A stretch of DNA of 64,000 nt from JBQLZQ01 sp052168355 (GCA_052168355.1 JBQLZQ010000068.1:71003-135002); one strand, 5' to 3'; positions 34,377 through 42,730 are shown, counted from the stretch's first letter. Notes: generated from the letters alone by a model not told the origin. Made by a program: numbers and translations.

Positions 34377-35234
34377 ATGGCCCACCCTGCCCTGACGTCC
34401 GATGCCGTCGCTGTCGTCACTGGCGGAGCGGCCGGCATCGGTCTCGCTGCGGCCCGGAACTTCGCGCGCCTCGGCCTGCGCGTCTGTATCGCCGACCTGG
34501 GCGCCGACCGGCTGGCCCGGGCCGCCGACGGCGTGCGACAGGTGGCGGCGGGCGGGCCGGACGCCGTCATGACCATGGAAACCGACGTCGGTCGCGTCGA
34601 CGCGCTGCGCCGGCTCGAGGCGGCGGTGATCGAGCGCTTCGGCGGCACGGATGTCCTGATGAACAATGCCGGCATCCAGCCCGGAAGCGGAATGTTCGGC
34701 CCGGCCGAGAACTGGGAAAGCGTGCTCGCCGTAAATCTGTGGGGGGTCATCCACGGCACCCAGGTCTTCGTGCCTGGCATGATCGCGCGAGGCCGGCCGG
34801 GCCTGGTGATCAACACAGGATCGAAGCAGGGCATCACCACACCGCCCGGCGATCCCGCCTACAACGTCGCCAAGGCGGGGGTGAAAGCCTTTACCGAGGC
34901 GTTGCAGCACGAGTTGCGCAACACGCCCGGCTGTCGCATCACGACCCATCTGCTGATCCCCGGCTTTGTCTTTACCGAGCTGACCGCCAACGGCCGCACG
35001 GAAAAACCGCCGGGTGCCTGGACGCCGGACCAGACCGCCGACTTCATGATGGAGCGCCTGGAGGCCGGGGATTTCTACATCCTGTGTCCCGACAATGACG
35101 TGCCGCGCGCCCTCGACGAGAAACGCATCCTGTGGGCGGCCGGCGACATCGTCGAAAACCGCCCACCCCTGTCCCGCTGGCATCCCGACTACGCCGAGGC
35201 GTTCGCGGCCTTCATCAAGAAGGTGGAACGCTGA
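34377..35234 (+). CDS. Short-chain dehydrogenase/reductase
   Basis: 285 residues, classical SDR. The nucleotide site TGGAAGIG is at about 16-23, the structural NNAG at about 99-102, a catalytic Ser in NTGSKQG and the YNVAK motif (Tyr and Lys). The Asp after beta strand 2 (IADLG) favours NAD over NADP. The C-terminal part (PDQTADFMMERLEAGDFYI) is longer than the minimal SDR and resembles uncharacterised dehydrogenases. It ends the TRAP operon, so its substrate is probably the imported solute or a product of it. Confidence 0.9.
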   Translation: MAHPALTSDAVAVVTGGAAGIGLAAARNFARLGLRVCIADLGADRLARAADGVRQVAAGGPDAVMTMETDVGRVDALRRLEAAVIERFGGTDVLMNNAGIQPGSGMFGPAENWESVLAVNLWGVIHGTQVFVPGMIARGRPGLVINTGSKQGITTPPGDPAYNVAKAGVKAFTEALQHELRNTPGCRITTHLLIPGFVFTELTANGRTEKPPGAWTPDQTADFMMERLEAGDFYILCPDNDVPRALDEKRILWAAGDIVENRPPLSRWHPDYAEAFAAFIKKVER

Positions 35235-35253
35235 GCCCGCCTCCCGGGGATCC

Positions 35254-35316
35254 TAGAGCGCGATCGTCATTGGTGGAAGCGGACCCGCTTCCACCAATGA
35301 CGTGAATCGCTCTCTA
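35254..35316. repeat. Structured palindromic repeat, copy 1
   Basis: A 16-base perfect stem (35266-35281 with 35286-35301) around a four-base loop, extended by TAGAG/CTCTA and GCGAT/ATCGC outer arms. The right arm has three extra bases (TGA on this strand, TCA on the other) between inner and outer stems. The same arm sequence, GATTCACG then C-T-GG-TGG, recurs in copy 2 in opposite orientation. It lies between two convergent genes, so it may also stop transcription, though no T run follows. Confidence 0.75.
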
Positions 35317-35327
35317 ACTCTATGAAT

Positions 35328-35390
35328 AGAGTAGGATTCACGCCTTGGGTGGGATCGCCGAAGCGATTCCACCCAAGGCGATCCTACTCT
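35328..35390. repeat. Structured palindromic repeat, copy 2
   Basis: An 18-base stem with one mismatch (35341-35358 with 35363-35380, loop CGAA), extended by AGAGTAGGAT (35328-35337) against ATCCTACTCT (35381-35390). The left arm has the extra TCA at 35338-35340, matching the bulge of copy 1. A perfect ACTCTAT-GA-ATAGAGT dyad (35317-35332) bridges the two copies. The right end touches the stop codon of the MFS gene. Confidence 0.75.
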
Positions 35391-36591
35391 AGGTCGACAG
35401 TCGCGGCGCGCCCTTGAACCGGGCCACGGCCAGCCGGGATAGGATCAACGCGATCAGCCCACACAGCGCGATCGTCGCGATCATCGGCGTGGCCGTGCCG
35501 TCGAAAAAGGGGGCGGCGATGACGATCATCGTGCCGCCGACCAGCATCTGCAACGTGCCGCCCAGCGACGACGCGAGGCCCGCGATGGCCCCGTGGTCGT
35601 CCAGCGCCATCACCATCGCCGACGGGATGACCAGCCCCAGACAGGCGTTGCCCAGGAACAGGAACCCGACGATCACCGGCAGGCTTCCGTACCCCGCCAG
35701 CACGAGGGTCAACAGTGTTGTGGAGAAGAACGCAAAGCCCAGCACGGCGGTGGCGATCACCTTCGCCGTCCCGAACCGCTCCCCAAGACCGGCGGCGAAC
35801 TGAGACGCCGTGAAGAAGCCGATGGCGTTGATGGCGAAGGCCAGGCTGAAACCGACCGAGGACAAGCCGAACTGACCCGTATAGACGAACGACGCGCTGG
35901 CCAGAAAGACGAAGAAGCTGGCCATGCCAAAACCGCCGATCAGGGTCAGCAGCATGAACTTGCGGTCGGTAAAAAGAAACGTGGCGCCGCGCAGCAGCGA
36001 TGCCGCGTTCACCGGCACGCGATTCTGCGGCGCCAAGGTTTCCTTCAGCGAGAACGCCGTCAACAGCAGGCTGAGGATCGCCGCAGCCCCAAGCACGACA
36101 AAGATGGTCCGCCACCCCCCGACCAGCATGATTCCGCTGCCCGCCAAAGGCGCCAACATGGGCGAGACGCTGATGACGAGCATGATGGTGGCCATCAGGC
36201 GGGTCGCGGCGGGGCCGGTGTGCACGTCGCGGATGATGGCGCGGGGAACCACCATGACCACGGCGCCGCCCACCCCCTGCAGAAACCGAAACGCGGTCAG
36301 CCATGCGATCGACGGCGCCAGCGCGCACCCGATCGACCCGGCGATGAAGATCGCCAGTCCGACGTACAGCGGCGGCTTTCGGCCGACCTGGTCGGAGATC
36401 GGCCCATAGATCAGTTGCGCCACGCCGAAGGCCACGAAATAGGCCGTCAGGGTCATCTGGGTTCCGGCGACATCGGTCCGGAGGCCTTCCGCGATAACAG
36501 GCAACGCGGGAAGATACATGTCGATGGCCATCGGGCTGACGAACGCCAACAGCCCGAGGACCAGGGCCAGGCGAAGCGTTCCTGATTGCAT
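35389..36591 (-). CDS. MFS transporter, Bcr/CflA drug-resistance family
   Basis: 400 residues with twelve predicted membrane segments, typical of Bcr/CflA proton-driven exporters (bicyclomycin, chloramphenicol, sulfonamides, sometimes cysteine). The motif A loop GPISDQVGRKPPL follows helix 2, and FRFLQGVGGAVVMVVPRAIIRD is the family's helix 4-5 region. Start ATG 36591 fits a promoter whose start point is predicted near 36619; ATGs at 36615 and 36642 are then leaderless or too far upstream. A 12-base palindrome lies above the promoter. Confidence 0.88.
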   Translation of the reverse strand: MQSGTLRLALVLGLLAFVSPMAIDMYLPALPVIAEGLRTDVAGTQMTLTAYFVAFGVAQLIYGPISDQVGRKPPLYVGLAIFIAGSIGCALAPSIAWLTAFRFLQGVGGAVVMVVPRAIIRDVHTGPAATRLMATIMLVISVSPMLAPLAGSGIMLVGGWRTIFVVLGAAAILSLLLTAFSLKETLAPQNRVPVNAASLLRGATFLFTDRKFMLLTLIGGFGMASFFVFLASASFVYTGQFGLSSVGFSLAFAINAIGFFTASQFAAGLGERFGTAKVIATAVLGFAFFSTTLLTLVLAGYGSLPVIVGFLFLGNACLGLVIPSAMVMALDDHGAIAGLASSLGGTLQMLVGGTMIVIAAPFFDGTATPMIATIALCGLIALILSRLAVARFKGAPRLST

Positions 36592-36625
36592 TGTCTTGCT
36601 CTCTCGCGAAGGCATGGGAGCCGCG

Positions 36626-36653
36626 GTTATACAGGCAATCATGGCAAAAGCAA
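36626..36653 (-). promoter_or_regulatory. Candidate promoter of the MFS gene
   Basis: On the minus strand TTGCTT (36653-36648) and TATAAC (36631-36626) are 16 bases apart, both near consensus. The predicted start near 36619 leaves a 28-base leader before ATG 36591. Confidence 0.55.
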
Positions 36654-36678
36654 GAAATTGTTCCGTGAACGGGATACA

Positions 36679-36690
36679 TCCGATATCGGA
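36679..36690. promoter_or_regulatory. Palindrome TCCGATATCGGA upstream of the MFS promoter
   Basis: A perfect 12-base palindrome, flanked by ATACA and TGTAT as outer imperfect arms. It lies 25 bases upstream of the MFS -35 box and could bind an activator or a distal repressor. The cognate regulator is not evident nearby. Confidence 0.4.
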
Positions 36691-36768
36691 ACTGTATTTT
36701 CTACCCTACGACTATTGCCTGTTTCAGACGCCTAATTATCCCGGCCGATGGCAGTACGGGCAAACGTT

Positions 36769-38289
36769 TTATCGGACCCTATGACTGATGGAGGCCGCCG
36801 GCCGGCGCCGCAGGTTCTGGACGACCCGCAGGGTGAGGACGGCGGTACCGATCAGAAGAAAGGCCAGGGTGATCGGCCGCTCGACAAAGATCCACGCCCC
36901 CGACCGCGACAGGATCAGGCTCTGGCGGAACGCCTCCTCCGCGCCCGGCGCCAGGATGAAGGCGATGACGAAGGCGGCGGCGGGAAAGCCCAGCCGCCGC
37001 ATCAGATAGCCCAGCACGCCGGCGATGAACATGACCACGATATCGGAGGTCGAAAGACGCGACGAATACGCGGCGATGACCGCCGTGACGAAGATCAGCG
37101 GATAGATGATCCGGGCGGGGACGGTCTGGATCAGCCGACCGATCCAGGGTCCGAAAAACCAGCCGATGATGCCGTAGAGCAATATGCCGACGAGTCCCGC
37201 GGCGAACAGCCCGTAGACCAGGTCATGCGCGGTGCTGAACAGCGACGGCCCGATGGGTATGCCGTGGATCGCGAACACACCCATCAGGATCGCCGCCACC
37301 GTCGATCCGGGCACGCCCAGCGTCAACAGCGGGATCATGGAGGGACCGGACACGGCGTTGTTGGCGGCCTCCGGCGCCGCCACACCGGCCAGGACGCCGG
37401 TGCCCCACGCCGATCCGTTTCTGGCCCGTCGCCGTTCCTGCGCGTAGGCCAGGAACGCCGCGACCGACGATCCAAGTCCCGGCATGATGCCGATGGCCGA
37501 CCCATAGCCGGCCGACCGGAAGATGACCGGCAGGACCGGCCGGATTTCCCCCCAGCGCAGCCGCTTGGCATCCGGCCCCGCCTCGACCTCGGCGATGGTG
37601 GCGCCGGCCTTGGTCCGCATCGCCTGTTCGGCCTGGACCATGATCTCGGACACCACGAAAACGCCGATCAGCAGCGGGACCAGCGACAGCCCCTCCTCCA
37701 GCGCCAAAACACCGAAGGTGAAGCGCGCATCGCCGGTGATGGGATCCAGCCCGACCAGCGAAAGCAGGATGCCCAGAACGGTCGCGATAAGGCCCTTGAT
37801 CACTGAATCGCCGATGACCGAACCGATCACCAGGAAAGCCATCAGATAGACCGCGAAATATTCCGACGGGCCGAACTTGGCGGTCTGAACGGCGATCAGG
37901 CCGGCCGCGAAAATCAGCAACATGTCACCGGTCAGGTCGCCCAGCACCGACGCCAGGGTCGCCATCTTCAAAGCCTTTGTGCCCTCGCCTCGCCGCGCCA
38001 TGGGGTGTCCGTCGGCCATGGTCGCGACCGACGCGGTGGTGCCGGGTGTGTTGAACATGATGGCGGCGATCGACCCGCCATAGCGCCCCGACTTCCCGAT
38101 GACATACAGAAACGCCAGGGCCGACAGTGGATCGAGGTAGTAGGTGACCGGGATCAACATGGCGATGGCCGCAGCCGCCGTCAGTCCCGGCAAGGCGCCA
38201 ATGACCACGCCGACCAGCGCCGCAAGGGCGACAAAGGCCAGGGCGGTCGGGTTCTGGAACAGGAAGGCGACGCCGTCGAGAATATCCAC
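36769..38289 (-). CDS. tctA: Tripartite tricarboxylate transporter permease TctA
   Basis: 506 residues from GTG 38289, the standard length for TctA. The N-terminal family segment GALPGLTAAAAIAMLIPVTY and YGGSIAAIMFNTPGT are visible, and the second half repeats the pattern at GIMPGLGSSVAAFLAY and EAANNAVSGPSMIP, reflecting an internal duplication. It is the large membrane subunit of a Na+-dependent carboxylate importer. The same frame stays open upstream to 38751 through tctB, but that part has no relation to TctA. Confidence 0.92.
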   Translation of the reverse strand: MDILDGVAFLFQNPTALAFVALAALVGVVIGALPGLTAAAAIAMLIPVTYYLDPLSALAFLYVIGKSGRYGGSIAAIMFNTPGTTASVATMADGHPMARRGEGTKALKMATLASVLGDLTGDMLLIFAAGLIAVQTAKFGPSEYFAVYLMAFLVIGSVIGDSVIKGLIATVLGILLSLVGLDPITGDARFTFGVLALEEGLSLVPLLIGVFVVSEIMVQAEQAMRTKAGATIAEVEAGPDAKRLRWGEIRPVLPVIFRSAGYGSAIGIMPGLGSSVAAFLAYAQERRRARNGSAWGTGVLAGVAAPEAANNAVSGPSMIPLLTLGVPGSTVAAILMGVFAIHGIPIGPSLFSTAHDLVYGLFAAGLVGILLYGIIGWFFGPWIGRLIQTVPARIIYPLIFVTAVIAAYSSRLSTSDIVVMFIAGVLGYLMRRLGFPAAAFVIAFILAPGAEEAFRQSLILSRSGAWIFVERPITLAFLLIGTAVLTLRVVQNLRRRPAASISHRVR

Positions 38290-38306
38290 GCGGAAGGCGA
38301 CCCTTC

Positions 38307-38786
38307 TCAAAAATGAATGCTGAAGATCCAGCCGGGCGGATCGAAGACACCCATGACCCGAATGAAGACAAGATACCAGAGGGCGGCGGTGGCAAGCGCC
38401 CCCAGGCACAGCGGCACGAGACGCCGGGTTCCGAACAGCCGGAAGATGGCCGCCGCCGCGATTACCGTGGCGATGAAGTACCCAAAGGCGCCGAGCAGCG
38501 GCACGTAGAGAAGTCCCAGTCCCACTACGGCGGCGGCCCGCAGAGGCAGGGCCGTGTCGCCGCCGCGCGCGGCCCGCTTCCCGGCCCCGACCATGGCCGC
38601 GACGGCCAGCATCAGCCCCAAGCCGATGGCCGCACCGCAGACGATGCGCGGCACCAGCCTGGGCCCCACCAGCCCCGCCTCGTCGACCCTGATGTCGGCG
38701 GTGGCCGTCAGAAGGAAAAGGCCGGTTGCGGCCACGGTCAGCCCGACCCACAGGTCGGGCGACCGCAGTACGTGGAGCGGTATCAC
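38307..38786 (-). CDS. tctB: Tripartite tricarboxylate transporter small subunit TctB
   Basis: 159 residues from GTG 38786 with four hydrophobic segments, the topology of TctB. The PRLVPRIVCGAAIGLGL segment after helix 1 matches the family. TctB sequences are poorly conserved, so position between tctC and tctA is the strongest evidence. It should partner TctA in the inner membrane. Seventeen bases separate it from tctA. Confidence 0.88.
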   Translation of the reverse strand: MIPLHVLRSPDLWVGLTVAATGLFLLTATADIRVDEAGLVGPRLVPRIVCGAAIGLGLMLAVAAMVGAGKRAARGGDTALPLRAAAVVGLGLLYVPLLGAFGYFIATVIAAAAIFRLFGTRRLVPLCLGALATAALWYLVFIRVMGVFDPPGWIFSIHF

Positions 38787-38810
38787 GGGGCCGCCGGCCC
38801 GGACCTGCCT

Positions 38811-39794
38811 TTAACCGTCGCTTTCCGGCCGCACCTCGGCGACGATGGGAAGCAGGGCGTCACGCAGCGTTTCCAGCCGGGCCGTGCCGGCGTCCGGAGC
38901 CGTGTAGCCGCCAGACAGACCGGCGTTGCCCAGCAACCGCGCGTAACCCTCTGACGTGACCGTGGCCTCGATGGCCGCCGTGATCGTCGCCGCGATGTCT
39001 TGAGGAAGATCCACCGACGCCATGATCATCTGCGGATTGGTCAGCGGGACATCGGGCAATCCCTGCTCGGCGAATGTCGGGACGTCCGGGTTTGCCGGAT
39101 CGCGGGTATCGCCGGCCACGCCGATGGCGCGGATCTGGCTTTCGAACCCGTTCTTGAGCTGAACGCCCATAAACCCGAAATCGACCTGACTCCCGGCCAC
39201 GGCATTGCGCGCTTTCGACCCGCCGCCGAAGGGAACGTCCTGAACCTCGATGTCATTCGATTGCAGGAAGGCCACGCCGGTCAGCTGGAACAGGCTGCCC
39301 CGGCCCGGATGAGACCAGCGCAACGCCGACGCATCGGCCTGGGCCGCCGCGACCAAATCCGACGCCGTCTGGAACGGGCTGTCGGTCGGCACCAGAAGAC
39401 CCGGAATGGAAGCACCCAGCCCGCCCAGAACCTGCATGTCGGCCAGCGGATCCACGGGCGCTTCGGCGCCGTCATAGAGGGCCTTCACCAGAAACGACCC
39501 AGCCGACGCCATGTACAGCGTGTAGCCGTCGGCGGGCTGGTCGGCGACGAACTTCGCGGCGATCATGCCGGCCGCGCCCGGCTTGTTGACCACGACCATC
39601 GGCATGCCCAGGGATTCGTGGATCAAGCCGGCCAGCGCCCGGGCATAGGTATCGGTGCCGCCGCCGGGGGCAAATCCGACGACCAGCGTGACCGGCTTTT
39701 CCGGGTACTGGGCCAAGGACGGCTGCGCAAAGGCGGCCATTCCCAGGATGCTTCCGGCAATCATTCCGGCTAGTACGCTGCGACGCGCGATCAT
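38811..39794 (-). CDS. tctC: Tripartite tricarboxylate transporter binding protein TctC (Bug family)
   Basis: 327 residues from ATG 39794 with GGGAG seven bases upstream. A signal peptide (about 1-28, ending SLAQ) precedes YPEKPVTLVVGFAPGGGTD, the conserved Bug-family opening that binds the ligand carboxylate through main-chain contacts. VVNKPGAAGMIAAKFV is the second family motif. It captures a carboxylate for TctAB. It is divergent from the LysR gene; the nearby MR-family enzyme suggests a sugar acid. Confidence 0.92.
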   Translation of the reverse strand: MIARRSVLAGMIAGSILGMAAFAQPSLAQYPEKPVTLVVGFAPGGGTDTYARALAGLIHESLGMPMVVVNKPGAAGMIAAKFVADQPADGYTLYMASAGSFLVKALYDGAEAPVDPLADMQVLGGLGASIPGLLVPTDSPFQTASDLVAAAQADASALRWSHPGRGSLFQLTGVAFLQSNDIEVQDVPFGGGSKARNAVAGSQVDFGFMGVQLKNGFESQIRAIGVAGDTRDPANPDVPTFAEQGLPDVPLTNPQMIMASVDLPQDIAATITAAIEATVTSEGYARLLGNAGLSGGYTAPDAGTARLETLRDALLPIVAEVRPESDG

Positions 39795-39860
39795 GGCGAT
39801 ACTCCCTTGTGTGCGGGCTCGCTCTGCCCTGTTGCCGCTACGGTAAGGGGCCGACAACGC

Positions 39861-39888
39861 TTTACACAAATGCAAATCAAGTTATTAC
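39861..39888 (+). promoter_or_regulatory. Candidate promoter of the LysR gene
   Basis: TTTACA (39861-39866) and TATTAC (39883-39888) are 16 bases apart, 36 bases before the LysR ATG. The direct repeats at 39870-39900 overlap it, as expected for autoregulation. Confidence 0.45.
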
Positions 39889-39900
39889 TCATGCGAATCA
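39870..39900. promoter_or_regulatory. Direct repeats in the lysR-tctC divergent region
   Basis: ATGCAAATCA (39870-39879) and ATGCGAATCA (39891-39900) match at nine of ten bases and are 21 bases apart, two helical turns. A related CGCAAATGCC follows at 39901. They are candidate sites for the adjacent LysR protein. Confidence 0.45.
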
Positions 39901-39923
39901 CGCAAATGCCAGAGGCCGGGTCC

Positions 39924-40808
39924 ATGAACCTTAAAGCGTTACGCGCATTTTGCCTCGTCATGCGTCGCGGCAGCCTGGCCGCGGCGGCGGAGGACCTGCA
40001 TCTGAGCCAACCGGCGGTGAGCCGGCTTGTCTCCAATCTGGAGCACGAACTGAAACTGAGCCTGTTCCATCGCGACCGCAGAACATTGCGACCCAGCGCC
40101 GAGGCGCGGGCCTTTTACCGGGAGGCGGCCCGTATTTTGGCAGGCATCGAACAGCTTCCCGACATCGCCGGCGAAATCCGGGCCGGCAGCGGCAGCCGAC
40201 TGCGGGTCGTGGTCATGTCGCGCCTGGCCCAGGCCGTTGTCGCGCCGGCGGCGCGACGGTTCACCGACGGCCACCCCGATATCGTGCTGACGCTGGAGAT
40301 GCATCACCGCCGTGACATGGAACGCTGGCTGGCCGGCCGCCAGTTCGACCTGGGTTTCGGGCCCCTACCGGTGGAGGATGCGTCGCTTGATGTCGAGCCG
40401 CTGTGCACGCGATCGGCAGTCGCCGTTCTGCCGGCCGCTTCCCCTCTGCGATCCGCGGCTGCGGCGCGGATCGCAGACCTTGCGACGGAACCCTTGATCG
40501 CCCTTACCCCCGACACACTCCTTCAGAGCCAGATCGACGCGATGTTTTCCATGGCGGGGCTGGCGCCCAGGATCGCCTTGCGGACGTCGTCGTCGCACCT
40601 TGCCTGTGCCCTGGCGGCGCAGGGTCTTGGCTACACGATCACGGATCCGTTCGCGGCCCGAAGCTTTGCGGACGCCGCCGCCATGGTGCCGGTTGATCCG
40701 TCCTTTGCGCTGGATTTCGGCGTGCTATGGCCAAGGGAGGCACAGCGGTCGCGCGCCGCTGAAGCGTTTTGCGACTGCGTCCGCCGGCAGGTCGCATCCG
40801 CCCCATGA
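39924..40808 (+). CDS. LysR family transcriptional regulator
   Basis: 294 residues from ATG 39924; AGAGG lies about eight bases upstream. The N-terminal winged helix contains LAAAAEDLHLSQPAVSRLVSNLE, the LysR DNA-binding signature. The effector domain (about 90-290) has the usual two-lobed form with a hinge near VEPLCTRSAVAVLP. It lies between divergently transcribed tctCBA and a co-directional MR-family enzyme, so it probably activates both when the imported acid is present. Confidence 0.92.
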   Translation: MNLKALRAFCLVMRRGSLAAAAEDLHLSQPAVSRLVSNLEHELKLSLFHRDRRTLRPSAEARAFYREAARILAGIEQLPDIAGEIRAGSGSRLRVVVMSRLAQAVVAPAARRFTDGHPDIVLTLEMHHRRDMERWLAGRQFDLGFGPLPVEDASLDVEPLCTRSAVAVLPAASPLRSAAAARIADLATEPLIALTPDTLLQSQIDAMFSMAGLAPRIALRTSSSHLACALAAQGLGYTITDPFAARSFADAAAMVPVDPSFALDFGVLWPREAQRSRAAEAFCDCVRRQVASAP

Positions 40809-40900
40809 TAATTGCAAAAAACGCATATTAATAATCGCCTTTTAAATTTGTTGCATGTGTGTTCGCGCGCCTACCCTGGATCGAACGGGGAGGAGACCGT

Positions 40901-42013
40901 ATGCGCATCACATCCGTGGCCGTGCGAACGCTGCGGCTCGCCATGCCGGGCGATGCCCGCAACGCAAGGCGGCGTTGGACGGAAAAATCCGTTTTGCTCT
41001 GTTTCGTGGAGACCGACGCGGGACTGACGGGCGTGGGCGAAGGATGGACGTCCTACGCCAGCCCGCGCGCGCTGACGGCGACCATCGAGGACGACGTCGC
41101 TCCTCTGATCGTCGGCCGCGACCTGGATGATATCGACGACCTGGAGGAGACCTGCCGGCGATCCTGCGTCATGAGCGGCCGCTACGGGATCACCGCGGTT
41201 GCCCTCAGCGCGGTCGAAATCGCGCTGTGGGATCTGAAAGCCCAGGCCGCCGGCCTGCCGCTGTGGCGCTTTCTGGGTGGCGCGGTCCCCCGTGTGCCGG
41301 TCTACGCCTCCGGCGGCCTGTACCGCGACGGCGCAGGACCCGACGCACTGGCCCGCGAGATGACCGGGTACCGCGATCTCGGCTTCACAGCGGTGAAGAT
41401 TAAGATCGGCGGCGCGCCCCTGAATGAGGATATCGCACGGATCGCGGCGGTACGCAGGGCGCTGGGACCGGCGCCGGCCCTGCTGGTCGACGCCCATTAT
41501 ACGATGACGGTGGACGGCGCCCTGCGCTTCGCGGAGGCCGCCGAGCCTTACAAGGTCGGGTGGCTGGAAGCACCGATCCTGCCCACCGACTGGGAAGGGC
41601 ATCGACACTTGGCGGAAGCGTCGCCCATCCCCCTTTGCGGCAACGAAACGCTGCCATGGCGCGACGGATTCATGCGCCTGATCGACGCCGGCGTTCGCTA
41701 CATCATGCCCGACGTATCGGCCTGCGGCGGCATCGCCGAGACGCTGGCCATCGGCCGCGCCGCCCACGCCGCCGGACGGACCCTGACCCTTCATTCCTCG
41801 TCCAGCATCGTCCTGTTCCTGGCCAGCCTGCACGTGGCCGCAGCGATCGGAGAGGGATGCTCTGTGGAAAGCCACATGATGCATCGCTGGCTTTTCGACC
41901 TGATGCCCCAGGAAACGTTCGCCGTGGCCGATGGCGCGGTGACTCTGGGGGACCGCCCCGGCCTGGGGCTGTCGATCACGCCGGACGCGCTCGACGCCCG
42001 GACGGCGGCCTAG
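40901..42013 (+). CDS. Mandelate racemase/muconate lactonizing enzyme family protein
   Basis: 370 residues from ATG 40901, preceded by GGGGAGGAG. Enolase superfamily barrel of the mandelate racemase subgroup: the KxK acid/base pair is Lys166-Ile-Lys168, metal ligands are Asp197, Glu223 and Glu249, and the His-Asp dyad is His298 with Asp271. Those residues allow proton abstraction on either face, as in racemases and acid-sugar dehydratases. The capping-domain residues (about 15-50) that set specificity do not match a known one I can name. Neighbouring LysR and TctCBA point to a sugar acid or hydroxy acid. Confidence 0.88.
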   Translation: MRITSVAVRTLRLAMPGDARNARRRWTEKSVLLCFVETDAGLTGVGEGWTSYASPRALTATIEDDVAPLIVGRDLDDIDDLEETCRRSCVMSGRYGITAVALSAVEIALWDLKAQAAGLPLWRFLGGAVPRVPVYASGGLYRDGAGPDALAREMTGYRDLGFTAVKIKIGGAPLNEDIARIAAVRRALGPAPALLVDAHYTMTVDGALRFAEAAEPYKVGWLEAPILPTDWEGHRHLAEASPIPLCGNETLPWRDGFMRLIDAGVRYIMPDVSACGGIAETLAIGRAAHAAGRTLTLHSSSSIVLFLASLHVAAAIGEGCSVESHMMHRWLFDLMPQETFAVADGAVTLGDRPGLGLSITPDALDARTAA

Positions 42014-42111
42014 CCGAAGGGACCGCGTGCGACCGGTCTGGATTGAGAGCGGCCCACACGTCGTCGGCGCCACGCCGAAGACCGGAGGGGACAAGTTTGG
42101 CGCGGCCGGCG

Positions 42112-42513
42112 TCAGGCGGCCTTGAGCGTTTTCTCGATGTCCTCGACGGGCGAGTTGATCAGGGTCTTCGACAATTCCAGGATCAGGCGGTCCTTGACTT
42201 CCTTGTGCAGCAGCGGCCGCACCTCACCCAGCGTATCCGGGTCGAGAATGAGCACGATGGTGTCCGTCTCGCCTCCGTAGGCGATGTCATAGAGATGCCT
42301 GGCGAGTTGTTTGGAAAAGGTCGCCTCCATCGACTCCCGATCCGACTGGTCGGGCGGCGACTTTCCGGACGGTCCCTCGCCGGCAAGATTGGTTGGCTCC
42401 AGCGGGCCAGCGAATTCGAGATTGAGATGCTGAGCATCGCCGCGATTGCGGAAAAGGCGCGCGCCTTCTCCTGTCCCGACGACGATAATCGCGCCCGTGG
42501 GAATGTCCGCCAT
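42112..42513 (-). CDS. Host attachment protein family (AtsE-like)
   Basis: 133 residues from ATG 42513 with GGAG seven bases upstream. The Host_attach family (PF10116) features are visible: VVGTGEGARLFRNRG at the start, then SPPDQSDRESMEATFSKQLARHL and an LVLDP-like ILILDPDTLGEVRPLLHKEV. The family was named after an Agrobacterium attachment locus but resembles the release-factor-like baeRF group, so a translation or nucleic-acid role is equally possible. It is a single gene, convergent with the MR-family gene. Confidence 0.85.
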   Translation of the reverse strand: MADIPTGAIIVVGTGEGARLFRNRGDAQHLNLEFAGPLEPTNLAGEGPSGKSPPDQSDRESMEATFSKQLARHLYDIAYGGETDTIVLILDPDTLGEVRPLLHKEVKDRLILELSKTLINSPVEDIEKTLKAA

Positions 42514-42690
42514 GGGTGATCTCCTGTTGGGTGATGTCTTGACGACGGTGATCCGGGACTCGGGTGTGCTTGTACGAATGACCCTAACGATGTCCCGCTC
42601 GATGAGTTCCCACGGCGTCGCTAAGGCAGGCTGCGGCGGCGTTTGATGGCGATCCTCCGCCGCCCGGCCAGCGCATCGGTGAACGGGTGC
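42514..42690. other. Non-coding stretch before the thi leader
   Basis: About 177 bases upstream of the terminator with no supported gene on either strand. It should hold the promoter of the host-attachment gene (minus). A TTGACG at 42539-42544 has no matching -10 box. A short unannotated RNA ending at the terminator is possible but not shown. Confidence 0.4.
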
Positions 42691-42723
42691 CGACGCCAGC
42701 CTTTTTTTGAGGCGTCGTTTTTT
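42691..42723 (+). terminator. Rho-independent terminator upstream of the thi riboswitch
   Basis: CGACGCC (42691-42697) pairs perfectly with GGCGTCG (42711-42717), followed directly by six T residues (42718-42723). It reads on the plus strand, but the last plus-strand gene ended nearly 700 bases earlier, so it probably stops read-through from the MR-family gene and insulates the thi promoter. Confidence 0.75.
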
Positions 42724-42730
42724 GTCCCGA

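Noticed and set aside
38290..38751. Possible TctB-TctA fusion, since the tctA frame stays open upstream
   Set aside because: The extra part has no family resemblance, and a normal TctB reads in another frame over the same bases.
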